Source: Primula veris (Eukaryota; Streptophyta; Magnoliopsida; Ericales; Primulaceae). Taken from it: a stretch of 64,000 nt of DNA. The stretch is from NCBI GenBank assembly GCA_963682055.1, contig OY821745.1:20953342-21017341 (forward strand), in the 5' to 3' direction. The position numbers were made by a program, and so were the translations under genes. Below the pieces are notes generated by a model that saw nothing but the letters and a program-made list of their open reading frames with translations, was not told the DNA's origin and did not search any database. This document shows, in pieces, positions 47,051-59,702 of this stretch (positions within the stretch are counted from its first letter, which is position 1; every line of letters begins with the position of its first letter).

Positions 47051-47420
47051 AATCAATTTAAGATTATCAATCAATCCATAAAGATTCTAACATATCAAAT
47101 CAAATCAATTTAAGATTATAAATCAATTCTTAAAAATTCTAACATATCAAATCAAATCAATTTAAGATTATCAATCAATTCATAAAGATTCTAACATATC
47201 AAGTCAAATCAATGTAAGATTATCAATCAATCCATGAAAATTCTAACATATTAAGTCAAATCAATTTAATATTATCAATCAATCCATGAAGATTCTAACA
47301 TATTAAGTCAAATTAATTTAAAATTATCAATCAATTCATGAAGATTCTAACATATCAAATCAAATCAATTTAGGATTATCAATCAATTCATGAAGATTCT
47401 AACCAATCAAATCAATTTAT
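47051..47420. repeat. 52-bp tandem repeat in the LTR element leader
   Basis: Seven units of 52 bp start with AATCAATTTA (or close variants) at 47051, 47103, 47155, 47207, 47259, 47311 and 47363. Each contains TTATCAATCAAT and GATTCTAACATAT. The last unit is shortened. It lies between the primer-binding site and gag. Confidence 0.92.
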
Positions 47421-47961
47421 ATGCAGTTTTTTTTATTCGTTTGCCTTTTAATAAAAAAAATTATATGCATGTGTGTGTATTTACTAAATATTGTATCTTT
47501 ATCAACCATATGTACTGTTTTCGTATAAGTATTATATTACAGGACCATGCGTGTAATTTCAACAAACTATATATTTATTTACAGTAGTACACATAATTGT
47601 GAATAACATAGTAATCATGGCAGTAATCATGGCAAGTTTTAATAACATAGGAGTAGTATAATCACAATACTAGTAACATGACGGTAGCATAAGGTTTTTT
47701 TTTTTTTTTTTAAAACCTACGCAGGCTGGAATTGTAATCATGCAATTGCAGTAGTAACATACAAACATGCGTTGTAATCATGTAAGACAGTACTAACATA
47801 CAAACAGTACAGTAGCATACAAACAGTACGTGTTGTAATATGTAACGTGTAAGGTATAAAAAAATTTATATCCGGGTATCTTACGCACGGTATGTTAGTG
47901 AAGGTCGATATAGCAAAATCAGGTTTATTGAATCTATAATCCGTACTTCGATCTCCGAGAG

Positions 47962-47975
47962 CAGTGCTGATAACG
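47962..47975 (-). other. Primer-binding site of the LTR element
   Basis: Minus-strand CGTTATCAGCACTG directly follows the 5' LTR. The truncated relic has CGTTATCGGCAC in the same place (13897). I infer a tRNA-fragment primer of the kind used by plant Copia elements, but I did not match it to a tRNA. Confidence 0.6.
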
Positions 47976-48175
47976 TGTTGTAATACACTATTAGCTACGT
48001 ATATAGGGAGACAGAAGTAGAGAGAGGGGAGAACGGTATAGTCTTTATTATGAATGAATATCTGAATGAATAAAATACAATACCCCTAGCCCTCTTTATA
48101 TAGATAGAGTGATAGGGTTATAAGCCCACTTGAGCCCAATCAGTAAAAGCCCAAGAGTCCAATAATCTTACAACA
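47976..48175 (-). repeat. 5' LTR (200 bp)
   Basis: Same 200 bp as the 3' LTR with two substitutions. On the minus strand it supplies the TATA box and start of the element transcript. It is adjacent to the primer-binding sequence at 47962-47975. Confidence 0.95.
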
Positions 48176-48180
48176 GTAAT

Positions 48181-49171
48181 AACATACTTATAAGAATATT
48201 TTTTCCTGGGTTTATTCCTGTAAAGATATTCTATTATATATATATATATTTTTTTTTTTATATTTTTTTTTTTACTATTTCTAAATTTATAAGACATATG
48301 AAGGAAAGACAAGTAGTGGAGAAAAATGGGCTCATACTAAATTTAATAGCTAGCCAACTTGGATTTTCTTATTCACCTAACAAAACTAACCCTAGTTAAT
48401 TTTGGCTAGCGTATAACTAGACCGATAGAGCATGAATTTTAAGACAAAATGTATAAATTTAGCTAAAAGTCATGAATAGTTATCCTGATATGGTTGCTCT
48501 TAGTTGTTAAATGATTAACGAAATTCTCCTGCTTTTTTTATATGACTCGAGTGGAAAGTAAAGGTCTCGTTGAGTTATTAATACAATCAAGCTTTTTTCG
48601 TCTAAATGACAAAACATATTTGTTTCAAATGATAATAATATTTTTGAAAAAAAAAAATTAGTTAATTGATTAACACATAATTGAACGCATTAAATGCAAT
48701 TAAACAATAAATTGACATATTTCGATGTAAAACCCTCCTTAGGTCATTCATTGGTCTCAAGTTTGTGGATAATCAAAGATTCAATAGAACAAATGAGTAT
48801 AAAGTCAAATTATAATTCCACTTGGGTAAGTAATTCAATCGTGTTAAGTGGAGTAGTTAAGTTAACAAAGTAGTAGTAAGTATTAAACAACAAAATCCAG
48901 ATGGGAATATGACTTTAGAATATTTGTTTTTCCTTTTCCTAATTTAAGAATTGTTTGTGTTCCACTTTAAACTAGAACTCCATATTTTACGCTACACTCA
49001 TTGCCTATATATATCCTTATTTATTTATCTTTATTGCTTGGATTGAACTTTTTAAAGACTTTAAAGGAAAATAGTTTCAACCCATCACAGCTACCATCCA
49101 AATACGTATATACACATATATTTAGTAAATATATATATATATACGTATATATATACTCATATATATGCGTG
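48181..49171. other. Promoter side of the spinster-like gene
   Basis: Nearly 1 kb of AT-rich sequence with no gene. TA dinucleotide runs lie at 48236-48250 and 49128-49165, the second just before the start codon. No TATA box could be singled out from these runs. Confidence 0.35.
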
Positions 49172-52100
49172 ATGGGAAACGATGAAGAAAATCAGTCAAA
49201 AATAAAGCCAAATACTGCCAAAAACCTCTCATCTTCAAAACCCTCTTGGTTTACCCCTAAAAGGTGTGTGATCTTTAATTAATTTAAATGAAATTTATAA
49301 TGCCAACATCGTCAGTTTGTGACTTTGGGTCTTGTTATTGCGATTTAATGATGTTTTGCATGTTTTTTAAGGTGGGTTTTGTTTTGTTTAATTATTTTTT
49401 TTTTTGTAGGTTGCTTTTGATTTTCTGAGTTTTTTTTTTTAAAATATCATTGAATTTTTTGAAATTCCACATTGTTAGGTTGTTATCTTCAAAACCTTCT
49501 TGGTTTACCCCTAAAAGATGTGATCTTTTTTTTTTAATTTAAATGAAATTTATAATGCCAACATTGTTAGTTTGTGACTTTGTGTCTTGTTATTGTGATT
49601 TAATGATTTTTTGGCAAGTTTTTTGAGGTGGGTTTGGTTTAATTTTGTTTGTTTTTGTAGGCTTTTTGTGATTTTCTGTGTGAATTTTTTTCTTCAATTT
49701 AACTGAATTTTTGGTTAGGTTGTGTCTGTTATGTGATTTAATGATATTTTGCAAGTTTTTTGAGGTGGGTTTGGTTTAATTTTGTTAATTTTTGTAGGTT
49801 GCTTTTGATTTTCTGAGTGATTCTTTTTTATTTTCAATTTAATTGAATTTTTTAAAGTGCCCACATTGTTAAGTTGTGTCTTGTTATTGTGATTTAATGA
49901 TGTTTTGCAAGTTTCTTGAGGTGGGTTTAGTTTAAATTTGTGTATTTTTGTAGGCTGCTCTGATTTTCTGAGTGATTCTTTTTTTGTTTCCAATTTAACT
50001 GAATGTTTTAGAATGGCCACATTGTTAGGTTGTGCCTTGTTATTGTGATTTGATGATGTCTTTCAAGTTTTTTGAGGTGGGTTTGGTTTTACTTTTGTAG
50101 GCTTCTTGTGATTTTCTGTGTGGTTAATTTGATTAATTACATTGATCGTGGCGCGATCGGGAGCAACGGTGTGAATGGGAATCGCGGGACTTGCGACAAA
50201 AACGGGACTTGCACCAAAGGCACTGGAATTCAGTGAGTCTCTCGTTCTTTACTTTTTATTTATTTATTTATTTACGTTTTATCTGGTTTTTGCTTGGGTA
50301 ATTAGCTTTGTGACTATATATAGTAGCTTTGTCCTAAAAGAAGGAGCAATCTTGACTTCTTTTATTATATGTATTGTTTTAAGTTTGAAAATTAACTGAC
50401 TCCAAATTCTTGGGATAAAGGAATAGTTTAATGATTTATGATGATAATATAAACTGTGAAAATTGTAGCTTTGTTGAAACTAAAAGTCCAGAATATCACG
50501 TTTTTTGATTACTCAATTCAATCAAATTTTGAGTCTTAAGATACTAAACGATGTACCATTCCAGGGGAAAGCAATTCCAAGAAATACTGTGTGACCACCA
50601 ATGTGTTTAGCATGACAATATGAGACTAAACGCATGATGCATCAGCTTTATATACAGAGAGACATATTTTATGTACGTACCGTATCTGATGAATACGGTT
50701 ATTGTAAGTGAAAATTGTTGAATTCAAGTAGAGTGCACGACATCTTTTTTTTTTTTTTAGCAATCAGAACCTGTCAGGATTCATTGTTAACATGAGCGCA
50801 CGACATCTAGTTTGCTAATAATTGCTCTATGTGCGTGGCCCAGATGCATTTAATATTTATCATCTATAGTTTGGATTTATGATTATCCACCTTGAACTGC
50901 ACTTTAAATATTGATTGGTACATATAAGGTTAAAAAGATCTTACGGACTATATGGTCATGATATATCAAGTGGTACTCGCCTTTTATAAATTATCAAGCA
51001 ATTAATGATGTTGATGTTCTTACCTTTTTCATTGGGATATAGGGGTCAATTCAACTTGAATAATTTTGAAGATGGAGTCTTATCTTCCGCTTTCATGGTT
51101 GGACTTCTTGTGGCATCTCCGATATTTGCATCCTTAGCAAAGAGGTAACCATCTTTATTGCTGTGGCTACGCTGTCACAAATAATTGTCTCTCTAATTTA
51201 ATACTCATTGCCCAACCTGTAAATTTGGCATATCAAGATTTCAAAGAGGCTTGGAGAAGTGTAAATAGTGCTAATCGTAGTTAAAACTGTCATCTAACTA
51301 TATTTTTTTATGGTGTTAAATTGGTTGATTTCAACTTTCAAGTGTGCCATCTCTTCATAATACCGAAACTTAGGCCTTGTTTTGGTTGCAGCATATAAGC
51401 TAAGCTTTTTGGCCTTTTGTTTAAAAGGTGGACAGGATTTGGCTGACCGGCTTAAATCCTGAGCTTTCCTTGTTTTTTTGGCCTAAATAATCTATAAGCT
51501 TTAAGCCGATGGAAACTAACTTTTCTCTAGATCTCATAGAGAAACTAGCTAATTTTCTTACAAGCAGCAACCAGAAAGTCCTTTATAATTTTGGAATATA
51601 TTTCAAATTTTCAATTTGAGCATCAAGTCCCCTATTTCATGTTTGAAAATTTCCCTGTTATAGCTCATACATTATATGCTAACGCTTTCTTTTATGTAAA
51701 TTTTTGCAGTGTTAATCCGTTCAGGCTCATTGGTGTAGGGCTGTTAGTGTGGACTGTGGCTGTAGCTGGTTGTGGGGTTTCATGGAATTTTTGGTCCATC
51801 GCTATTTGCCGCATGTACGTGTATTGATTAGATATATATTTTTTATTGATTACGTGATTCTCTTGTCCTTATATTTTTATGTCCCTCGTCTTCTTAGGCT
51901 AGTTGGTGTCGGTGAAGCTTCTTTTATAAGCCTTGCTGCTCCTTTCATTGACGATAATGCTCCACCCACTCAGGTTTGCAACTTATTCCATAATTGGACA
52001 ATACAAGAAACATTTAAGATCATGTTTATTCGTTCTTGTGCATGTGAACTTTAAAAATGAACACTTTGTGCAACTTTGTAATTTGGAACGGAAGTTATAA

Positions 52101-55100
52101 AATATTTTATACTAAATCAAGGTGTTTATGTTGCTAATCAGAGTGAGATTTAGCTCTGTTTTGTCACCTTTTTGTGTACCTACATCTATCATGCCTTCAA
52201 TTGCATCGTTTGTAACTTACCAACTTTTATACTATATTATTAATGATTGCTTGGTGCAAATTTTCTCACCTAGCTACTTCTCTTTATTTTCTTCCTTGTT
52301 TGCTAACTACCTCCGATTCGCCTTTCCTATTATCGTACTGGCATCTCAAGTGTTTTAATCTTTATATTGTCTTTTTATTTCAGATGGATTGACTGTATGC
52401 TTATTCCTTACCGCTTCAGATATAAGAGAATATTATGTATCTAACCAATGCATGCAGCCTTTTAATTTCCAAATACCGCCCTTATCTCAAAGACCTCCTT
52501 TACTATTATCTTTAAGAAGTTCAATAAAAATAAATAAACAAAGTGCCCTATTTGATTTCGAGTACATGCTTTATATTATGATTATTAAGTGACTAATAAT
52601 TTTCCTAGCATATAATTGGTAGTCCATTATTTATTTTCCGTTTCTGCGTTTCAACAAGTGCTTCTTATAAGAGAACCTTGGACTTATACTGTGTTTTTTC
52701 CAGAGAACGGCATGGCTGGGATTATTTTACATGTGTATACCGGCTGGGGTTGCAGCTGGCTATGTTTATGGTGGATTGGTGAGTGTTACTATTAAGTTCA
52801 AGTTAATACTTGGGGGGTTTGTTTATTGCAAATTTATTTGTTTGACCCATTCACTATGTCCCTAGCTGATGGCTGTTTAAAAGTTCTCGTCTTATATTTT
52901 CGGGTGAATGAAACTGAAATAGTCCCCCATACTTCAGAAGAAAATTTAATCTGGTCCAGATAGTTTCAGTTGCAACACTAATTGTCCTCCTAGTTTGAAT
53001 AATTTACATATATTGCCCTCTAAGTGTGGGTTACGTCAATGTTAGTCCCCATAGTGTCAGTAATTTCACTGGTGGTTCCTTCCGATGGAACCAATATTGT
53101 TATACATGTGGACCATTGTTGTAACCCATTCAAAATTTGGGAACTGTAATTGTACATATTCGAACTCAGGAAAGTGATAATGCATCATTCGAAACCATGA
53201 GGAACAAATAGAATTCAATCCCAAGTATGGTCCTATAATGCAAATTTGCAATTGTAATTATGCGGATCAATAGGATCCTGATCCAAAATATTGGCACCAT
53301 TGCTGTATTTCGCTCTGTTTTTTTCTTATTTGAAGTCCCTTTTTTGTTATTTGTGTGTCCTTGCTTCAAGTATCTTCAGACTACATGTAACCAACTTAGT
53401 GAGGTTTTTCATTTATCAGTATATAGTTTTATAATTGTTTGACTTTATGTGTATTCATTTTTTGTGTGTTTTCTGCAATTTAGATGGGAGACCATTTGGG
53501 TTGGCGCTTTGCATTCTTTGGGCTGGCCATTATCATGGTTCCATTTGTTATTCTAGGTTTCTGTATTAAGCCTTTGCAGTTGAAAGGTACATACTGTTTT
53601 AAAGTTTTTTGCATACCATTCTTGTAAATGTCATTGTTATAAAGACTTATTTTGTTTCTCTTAATGATTTGTATAATAGGGTTTTCTCAACCCGAGTCAA
53701 AGAGAGCATCGATAGGTGTAGAGACAAATGTTGATAATTGTTCAAGCGGTAACGAGGCCGTTCCATCAGCAAAGACTGAAACACTAGACACAAATTTAGA
53801 AGAGTCCATCAGGTACAGGCGTACAGCATCATGTATAAAAAAATTCAAAATTTATACATGATTACACTTTATTGATCTGTAGTATGTTGTGAATAAGTCA
53901 CTTAGGGCCTTCTTATTATTGCAGGTCACAAAGCAAATGCACATCTTCTACTCACCTGAAGCGATTTTTGAAGGACATGAAAATACTTTTGAGTGAAAAA
54001 GTATTCGTCATAAATGTTTTAGGTATTCAGAAACTCTTTTCAGCAAGCTTTGCAGTTGTTGTTTTTATTGTATAGATGTTCTCGTTAAGTCAGTTGAAAT
54101 TGGTAGATGTCCATTTATTTGTTGTTTGAAGTTAGTGCTGTGACGTGTATTAGTATATATTCAAACAAGAATCATTGGAAACGAATAAGATTCTCGGGAA
54201 ACCCATATTTAGATAACTCATTCCTTCGCCTCACATTTTTGTTGTAACAAGTAGCAATTGAAAATTATTTTTGATGTCCTGCATAATTTATCCACTTTTG
54301 TAAATAAACTAGGGCGTTCAGTTAAATATGTTCTCATGTATTACTATTTGTGATTTCTTGCAGGTTATGTAGCGTACAATTTTGTCATCGGTGCTTATTC
54401 ATACTGGGGTCCAAAAGCTGGTTACAACATATACCACATGGTAATTTTAGAATACTGTAGAACCTTTTACTTGATCAAATCTCTATCTACTTTTTTCTTT
54501 TACACTGATTGTATTCTGGATATAAAAAAGATTGAGAAATACTCTAATAAACCTTACACTAACTATTACTTGTATGTTTTTTGTAGAAAAATGCAGATAT
54601 GGTATTTGGTGGGGTTACAATTGTCTGCGGAATAGTGGGAACCTTAGCAGGAGGATTCATTCTAGACAGAATGACTTCCACATTACGTAATGCTTTTAAG
54701 GTAATAACACTCTTCCTTATTTCTTGTTATATATATCCGTGAACTTGCAACAGTTTGTGTACTGATCTCTCGCTTAAATCTTTTTCATAATTAATTTGCT
54801 GTTCTAGATGTCTGATGTAAATTGAAGGCATCACTCTTTTTCAATTTCTATGTTGCTGATTATCACTCTTAATTCTCTTAACTTGAACCTCTCTATATGG
54901 GTAACATTTTAATTTGTTACTTTACTAGTAAATTTTGTTCCACTTCCTTTAGATTTAGATACTTGTCTCGAGCTTCCAAAAAAATATAATATGAGAAAAG
55001 GAATAAAAAGAGGCTTTGGGAGTTTATTTTCATGGTGTCTTGTGCCAATCTGATGTTCATTCTTTTCAACAAATAACAGTAACTTATATCACTGATTGTA

Positions 55101-56397
55101 TTACTCATGTTCCAATTTCATCAATCATGCAGCTACTTTCAGTGACTACCCTCTTGGGAGCTGCATTTTGTTTTGGTGCATTTTGTTTTAAGGGCCTGTA
55201 CTTGTTTCTGGCTTTTTTCGCTATCGGTCAACTTCTTGTTTTTGCTACTCAGGTAACTTTCTTTCTTTTAATCTGTACGTATACAATTTCCGTAAACAGT
55301 TATATTGCAGTAGCTTTGCATTAACATGGTCCCAAATCTATGACTATTAATTGAATTAGTACCTAGACTAGTAAAGACATACAAATAGACATGTCTATCG
55401 ATAAATATGGTTATTTTTTGATTACTTAATCATTTGTTCATATGTATATATTGAATTGTGGCAGGCTCCCGTGAATTTTGTGTGTCTCCATTGCATTACT
55501 CCGAATTTGCGACCACTTTCTATGGCTATGTCAACTGTCGCAATTCACATCTTTGGTGATGTGCCCTCTGCTCCCCTTGTTGGTGTTGTCCAGGTTCGTA
55601 GACACATTTTTTAAATTCGATACGCCTTGCCCACATTTATTGTTAAGTCTACCCATTGACTTTAGCGAGCCAATTACCAATTCACAGATCTACTAGAATA
55701 TGTCTTTATGGCGATCAAACAAATATCTTCTTATATCAGGGTATCGACTGTTGAGCAAACTACCTATTCGGGAAAGGAAAGAACAAAATCTCAGTTATCA
55801 AGTTTCCAACCGGTGAATTTAAATGCAGTAAAACTTGTAAGGAAAAGAAAAGTGAGATTAAAACTTAAAGCTGCAACCAAACAAGGCCATGAGAATCTTA
55901 TTTGTGGAAAAGGGTTCCGTTAGTTTTTCAGTTATGGTTCATTGCTTCAACTGATGGCCCTTTGTTTAAACATTATTGTGGTGGCAATAGTAAAAGAGAA
56001 GTTTGTTATTAAAGGGTGGTTACTTTTTTCTTGTTTTAAAATATAAATTGCATCACCATTGATCTTGCAGGATCATCTTGAGAGCTGGAGAAAAACTGCT
56101 CTTATCCTAACATCCATTCTATTCATAGCCGCTGCAATATGGTTCATTGGTAATGCTTCTTTTTAGTCTAATCTCAGTTATTCCCTTTTAAACAATTTTC
56201 TTTAATAGGTTGGATTTTGAAATTGACAAATGATCTTGCATTGTTTTTATTTGTGGTTTTTCTTCACAGGGATATTTTTCAAAAGCGTGGACAGATTTGA
56301 CGAAGAAAGTGAGACGGAAGTGGAGGAAACGGAAAAGTTGAAAGTAAGCAAACCTTTGGTTGAAGAAAAGAAGCCTGCAGAAATAATAGAAGCCTAA
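49172..56397 (+). CDS. SPNS: Spinster-like major facilitator superfamily transporter, 15 exons
   Basis: Exons 49172-49263, 50101-50232, 51043-51144, 51710-51814, 51898-51973, 52704-52778, 53484-53586, 53680-53812, 53925-54022, 54364-54440, 54587-54700, 55133-55252, 55465-55593, 56071-56149, 56270-56397. All have GT-AG borders and consistent phases, giving 520 residues. The protein has about 12 membrane spans. Family marks include NYIDRGAI after span 1, LVGVGEASFISLAAPFIDDN and GLFYMCIPAGVAAGYVYGG. A hydrophilic loop rich in Ser/Glu (exons 8-9) sits mid-protein, and the tail is acidic. Animal spinsters move sphingosine-1-phosphate or lysophospholipids across membranes; the plant substrate is inferred, not shown. 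The ATG at 49172 is preceded by AT repeats; an earlier open frame in the same exon lacks family similarity. Intron 1 is an array of duplicated splice acceptors. Confidence 0.94.
49264..50100 (+). repeat. Array of duplicated exon-edge/intron segments in SPNS intron 1
   Basis: The true exon 2 acceptor (50099-50100) and first roughly 20 nt of exon 2 recur upstream with AG at 49408-49409, 49659-49660, 49796-49797 and 49952-49953, each followed by GATTTTCTG. A copy of the exon 1 end (CTTGGTTTACCCCTAAAAG) is present near 49499-49517, with its GT donor changed to AT. The spacer repeats carry CTTGTTATTGTGATTTAATG and TTGAGGTGGGTTTGGTTT. Use of the decoys would reach a stop codon within about 20 codons. 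Confidence 0.9.
51371..51572. mobile_element. Probable small MITE in SPNS intron 3
   Basis: The ends AGGCCTTGTTTTGGTTGCAGC and its rough complement GCAGCAACCAGAAAGTCCT form an imperfect inverted pair about 200 bp apart (first motif trimmed by one base on pairing), with AAGCTTTAAGC-type words inside. No target duplication is certain. Confidence 0.45.
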
Positions 56398-58188
56398 ATA
56401 TTTGTCTTTGTATATAGCGAGGTTGAAGGCGATACGAATATGTGCATATCAATTCTTTATTTTTTGACAAGCCATGGCTTTTACGAAACAAAAATGTTGT
56501 TTCGAAGTTCAATGACAAATTCCTTTTCTTCCAGTTACTTATTCGTTTTCTTCATTGACGGTTGCCAATACGATACTTATATAGTGTGTGATGTAAAAGA
56601 ATAGATGAAATAGTAGAATAAAGAGGAGGTAATTTTAAAGGAACGTGGAAATTGTCTTGGGGGAAAATGGTGGTCTTTTGTTCTGCAGTTGGAAATGAGT
56701 TGAAATTTCGGTATACCAATAGTTGCTTTGAATAATAAAAGGATCGTAAACTAGGCATAACTAGTCGTAGCATATTGTACAAGTACGTTCATATTATTAT
56801 AAAAATACTTATCGACAGTTTGACACTGTTTTGTTTTAGTAAAAATTCAAATCAATTACAGATCGAGACCCATAACAAATATTCATTTGGTTTTTAACAG
56901 CATCTACTCCCTCGACAAAACATCCGACTCTGATTTCTATGCTTCATGGCTTTGCTATTAAAGTAAGAATTACAACGTATCGTGTTACTAATGACACATA
57001 GTAGCTATTTTACTGTACGTTGTAAAATTAGTTACCACATGCAAATATCATCTACATTGCCCTCTACGGCTCTACAACTATTTAGTCCAGATACTACGTA
57101 CAGAATAAAATTTCTTTATTAAATTGCATTCCTCTTAATTTAGCGTATTTTTTTATTTTGTTCCCCACATGCTACATAATATATACGTATTATGTTCGCT
57201 TACTAGAACTAAAATGTTTAAATTGGAGGATATACACGTTATAGAATGGTAATTTATTCCTCTGTGTCATTCTTGCAATATTTAGGTCTAATAGCAATAC
57301 AGGAATGTCATAAACAAATAATTATGACTATAAAATAGTAAAGAGACCCGTATACTATTTATAATCAATCTAACTTTAACATACAATAACTTTAACATAC
57401 AATAGTAAAAAGACCGATGCAGTATCTATAATCAATCTAACTTTAACATGTGAATGTCTAATTTGTAATTTTATTTCTTAGGATAAATTTTAGATTCATA
57501 CATATTATTCCATGAAACTGAAACTAATTAAGAATTGATGCATTTGATGATTCATCATTACACGGGTCATCTTCTCAATTTAATGTAGTTTGAATCGGAT
57601 TCTCTATGAAACATCCTGTGATTAAATTAATTAATTTATTTTTCTTATTCACCTATTTATTTTACACTTGTATATCACTTTCGTTACCATTCTATTCATA
57701 TTATTTTATATATTTTAACATATCTTTAAATAATATTTTACATAAACGATGAGAGGTGAGAACATTCTTAACTGTCTTTTCAAAATTTATCTCTACATTA
57801 TGACTATATATAAATTTTTAAACTCTGGATATGCTCTATTTTTAAATACTGCACAACAATACTATATAATTCTGAGATATATAATTTTTTTTGTTTTTTT
57901 TTTTTTCTTTAAACTTTTTTTTCCACTGCCTAAACATTCAAATAATAAACTCTAACACGCAAGAGTCAATTATAACCTTTACTTTTTCGATAAAAATGGA
58001 AGAAAAAAAAATGCATGATAGATAAAAATATGGCTATGATGTCTACCAAATTTGACCTCACCACCGGTAAAACAACAAAAGGTCAAATTCGAAAATGAAA
58101 TGAAATAAAAACAAAACATTACGTGCGCCTGCGCCTGCGCCTACAGCTACACCTACACCTACACCTACACCATCTCTCTAGAATACAT

Positions 58189-58225
<37 letters not shown>

Positions 58226-58349
58226 TTAATCCTCCCTTGGATTAAACCCCAACTACGATCTGAACTAAATACACACAAATAGAAAAACATGTACGTATTA
58301 GAAATCTGATTAAATCCCAACTTAAATAGTAAAACCACATTTAATAATA
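56398..58349. other. Intergenic region between SPNS and the TIP1-type gene
   Basis: About 1.95 kb without a gene. It ends with two simple repeats in the TIP1 promoter side: a GCGCCT/ACACCT hexamer run at 58124-58171 and an AT run at 58193-58223. A small direct repeat, AACTTTAACATACAATA, lies near 57371-57407. Confidence 0.5.
58124..58171. repeat. Hexanucleotide microsatellite (GCGCCT then ACACCT)
   Basis: Three TGCGCC units grade into CTACACC-type units over 48 bp, about 180 bp before the start codon of the downstream gene. It is likely length-variable. Confidence 0.85.
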
Positions 58350-59620
58350 ATGACGTCATCATCTAGTGAGATCGAGATCGTGTCAACAGAGCCAACGGTT
58401 ACGATAACGGACGTGTTCGGAGCTTCAGTTTACGGAGATATAATAAAGCTGAGGAGATTCGTAGAAGAAGACGGAGCTTCTCTCTCCGAACCCGACGGTA
58501 ACGGTTACTACGCCCTCCAATGGGCTTCTCTCAATAATTACGCCAATATCGTACAATATATCATCCAGGTATATCTTACTCTATTTATACATAATGCATT
58601 TTTCTATGTTGTTTTATATTTGTCCCAACTATTATTGATTATTAAACTATTACCCTTTATACCTTTGCTTTAATTATTAATTTCTTAGTTTATATTCGTT
58701 CCGATTTACCTGTTCACTATGAAATTACGTCTAACTCTTCAAAATCTAATTATGCCTCTATAGTCCAATACACCATCCAGCTACATATATACACTTATTT
58801 GTTTACATGTAGTTTATGGGATCATTTGGCATCAGGTTTTATTGTTAAAAAGCAATAAGAAAAAAGTTTTCTTATAAAAAAGTTGCAATGCAGTGTTTGG
58901 CTCCACTATAACTTTTTTTTACTTATAAGTGACTCATAATTTATTATTTTTAATTAGTCATTGGTCATCTATTTTAACTTATAAGTGAGTTGTAAATATA
59001 CAAACACATTCTATTAGAATATTTTATTTTTGGGGAAATTTAATGTGAAAAAGCTAAAAATATCTGCAAATCCCTAGCTTCTATGCTTTTGAGCTTTACC
59101 CAAAAGCCAGCTTATTAAAAGCTGACATACTAAGCTACATTATATATCTATACTATTAGTTTTTATACATATATGTTTACATGTAGCTTATTAATTATAT
59201 TTGTCCCAATGATTATTGATAATACTAATACTGTTTATACTCCCTTTTTAATTAGGCTTTCGGGGATACCTTAGGATGTAAATTTTTTGGAGGCATCTCT
59301 CTCCTTATATATATACTAGTAACAGTAGCCTACAGGTTGCGTGGGCAACGCGTAATTAGATAAATCTCATAAATGTGTTTTATTATGAACACATTTAATC
59401 GCATTCGGTATCGTTTATTGAAATTATGTGGGTTAAAACGAATTGTTAATTAAATTAGGGTACATCGGTAATTAGGAAAATAGGGGGATGGTGAATTGTT
59501 TATTAATTTAGGGTACATTGGTAATTATTAAAACAGAGTGAGGGTATTTTTGGAAAAATGGTGCCAAAATTTGGCAGCCTCACCTAATTCTTGGGTGGCT
59601 TATTCTAATAGTATGATATG

Positions 59621-59702
<82 letters not shown>

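Larger units (their letters stand above)
41324..48175 (-). mobile_element. Complete Copia-type LTR retrotransposon, 6852 bp, coding dead
   Basis: Two 200-bp LTRs enclose the element, which is flanked by a perfect 5-bp duplication GTAAT (41319-41323 and 48176-48180). It is transcribed on the minus strand: LTR 5'-TG...CA-3', then CGTTATCAGCACTG as primer-binding context, leader, gag, pol, a PPT (CCAAAGGGGGAG) and the 3' LTR. Gag-, integrase- and reverse-transcriptase-like segments are recognisable in that order but carry many stops and frameshifts. The order integrase before RT defines Copia. The leader and gag are homologous to the truncated relic at 13.7-16.9 kb. Confidence 0.93.

Noticed and set aside
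47051..47420. Regular repeats considered as a CRISPR-like array
   Set aside because: Units are contiguous 52-bp tandem repeats without variable spacers, in a plant retrotransposon leader.
49715..50020. 101-codon minus-strand frame in SPNS intron 1
   Set aside because: A repetitive Lys/Asn-rich translation of the tandem array, not a gene.
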